Assembly (NCBI GenBank): GCA_013397865.1 | Contig: VZTI01001048.1 | Location: forward strand, 1,426,464 to 1,490,463 | Direction of reading: 5' to 3' | DNA from: Struthidea cinerea | Lineage: Eukaryota; Chordata; Aves; Passeriformes; Corcoracidae | Length of the DNA: 64,000 bases | The notes under the pieces: generated by a model | Told to the model about the DNA's origin: nothing | Database searches by the model: none | Seen by the model: only the letters and a program-made list of their open reading frames with translations | Shown: in pieces, positions 62,482-64,000 of the stretch | Numbering within the stretch: the first letter of the stretch is position 1 | Layout: each line of letters starts with the position of its first letter | Made by a program: the position numbers and the translations under genes

Positions 62482-64000
62482 CTAAAGAAAAAGGAAAACT
62501 ACATTATACATTGCATTTGACATGCAACAGTATACACAAACACTGGAGTTAAACTCAGCCATACATGATTGCAAATTCATTTCAGGTCTTCACACCAAAA
62601 AAAGGAATTTTTCACGTTTGCATACACATATGCAGACACAATGTCCCTGACCTCTAAACAAAAAATTACAGAAATGGTTCTGGAAAATGACTGGCTTTTA
62701 TCAAATCCAGTTGTTTGTCAGAAAAAGAAATTAAGCAGTGCAATGTCAAAATTTGTCCTTGTACAACTCCATTGCTGATTTGCTTCCAATGCAGAAGATT
62801 GCAAGCCCATGTTAGGAGTGAAACTCATTTCATCTTCATGACGTCAGAGACCTTGGCAACTTCTCTTGGAAAAGTAAAGCTCGACACTTAAATGAAGTTT
62901 CTCTATGCCTCACATTCCCACCCTGAACTAGTTTGGAACAGACAGTGATCCCTCTCTTATTTCTTTCCCATTACTACTCTCTAGATTGGCTTCCGTCAGC
63001 ATGTAACTGCCTCCAAATCATGCATGAAACAGTCTGTGCTGTTCCACTGAGGGTCTCCAGGTGGTTTTTGGGCATGCCAGTAAATCTTGGTGAATATCAG
63101 GTTGGGGTTAAGCTGTGTGTGACATTCAGCCCTATTTACTGTCTCTCCAGGATTGCAGAATTCCCAGTGTAAGCATTCTCTTTTGACTTTGAACATTTGC
63201 TTTGTATTTTTGCATATCGTGAAGTATGGTTGGAGGGCCCGTTTAGCAAGAGAGCCCCAGAAAGGGCACATTCTCCTCATGAAAATGGACATTTCCCAAT
63301 GGATTGGGAGGAAGGTTTGGTACTAACGTTGGAGCCCAGTAAAAGTTGGTTGGCAGAATTGTTCAGGAATCTTGCTTTGCCTTGACTTCAGTCATTCTTC
63401 CTTTACTGTGTATGCAGCTTTGTTCTCTGAATCCTCCCTCAAAGTTGTATGTACTGCATCTAACAGGTAGAGACTACATCTTATGAATGTCATCACTGTA
63501 CTGTCACAGTGACTAAGTGCAAACCTTTAATTCTAATTTTCTGCAGTTTAATTTTTTGCATTGGAGCCCTAGCAGTTGGAGATTATTAGGCTTTCTTATT
63601 TCTTCATAAAGAAAGGAAGTAGCAAACACTGAGTATTAATCCTTGGTTTAAAATTTGCATAAGGAACAGATGCTGACCCTGAAGGAGTTGGCAGTTCAAA
63701 GACTGCTGCATGTACAAAAGTTACTCTTTGCCCTGCAGGAGGCTTTTAATCTTTAAACCAGTTTGCTCATCCCTAACAATGGGGAAATAACTGTGAAAGT
63801 AAAGATGAAACAGTATTTCCAAATCCATTGTGCTTAAATGAATCTAGTACTTGAACACTCAAACTCTAGTGATACACTATGATCAATAGAATGGAGGGGA
63901 GGGAGGAACCCCCCAAAGGAATAATTCTTAAGTATTAAGGTGAATGTTAAAACACTAAGTATGGATAATATATGAAGTACTAAAATGAGATGATTGTTGT
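62482..64000 (-). other. SLC6A2: SLC6A2 intron upstream of TM3 exon, partial
   Basis: Runs off the right edge. I looked for the preceding exon (TM2, ending near WKICPFFK in human NET) and did not find it. It contains a full cAMP-response-element palindrome TGACGTCA at 62839-62846; no other element recognised. Confidence 0.8.
62839..62846. promoter_or_regulatory. CRE-like palindrome TGACGTCA
   Basis: A perfect consensus CREB/ATF binding octamer with its CpG intact, about 360 bases upstream of the TM3 exon in an intron. An 8-mer has a reasonable chance of random occurrence in 64 kb, so function is only a possibility. Confidence 0.3.

Overview
The window is nuclear vertebrate DNA, almost certainly avian. 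It has long AT-rich non-coding stretches, a multi-exon gene with GT-AG introns of 0.7-8 kb, and four CR1-type LINE fragments, the characteristic repeat of bird (and other sauropsid) genomes. No bacterial or viral genes, CRISPR arrays, rRNA or tRNA genes were recognised.

The right half (about 32.1-64 kb) is dominated by one gene on the minus strand: SLC6A2, the sodium/chloride-dependent norepinephrine transporter (NET). I traced twelve coding exons from TM3 to the stop codon. All splice junctions are GT-AG with consistent phases, and the translation covers residues 136 (split codon) to 617 of the human numbering with no net indel. Coding exons upstream of TM3 and the promoter lie beyond the right edge. 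The last two coding exons are small: 24 codons, then 7 codons plus stop. The three ECL2 glycosylation sequons, the C176-C185 disulfide cysteines, the chloride and Na2 ligands, D473 and T258/S259 are all retained. The most notable coding change is a tyrosine at the position of human F317, the extracellular aromatic gate. Because sauropsids are reported to lack the dopamine transporter gene SLC6A3, with NET thought to serve dopaminergic neurons, this change and several DAT-like C-terminal residues deserve attention.

The left half (1-32.1 kb) has no recognisable conserved protein-coding gene. It opens with a CpG island (about 375-845) containing possible splice donors, followed by an (AT)n microsatellite. 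A well-formed but unidentified candidate exon lies on the plus strand at 4174-4285, so a non-coding or lineage-specific transcript may start there. The rest holds CR1 fragments, A-rich low-complexity tracts, a 40-base poly(A) run, one ambiguous base, and the 3' flank of SLC6A2. In mammals, carboxylesterase genes and then GNAO1 lie on this side of SLC6A2; I saw no exon of either. I found no evidence for an unprecedented multi-gene system here.
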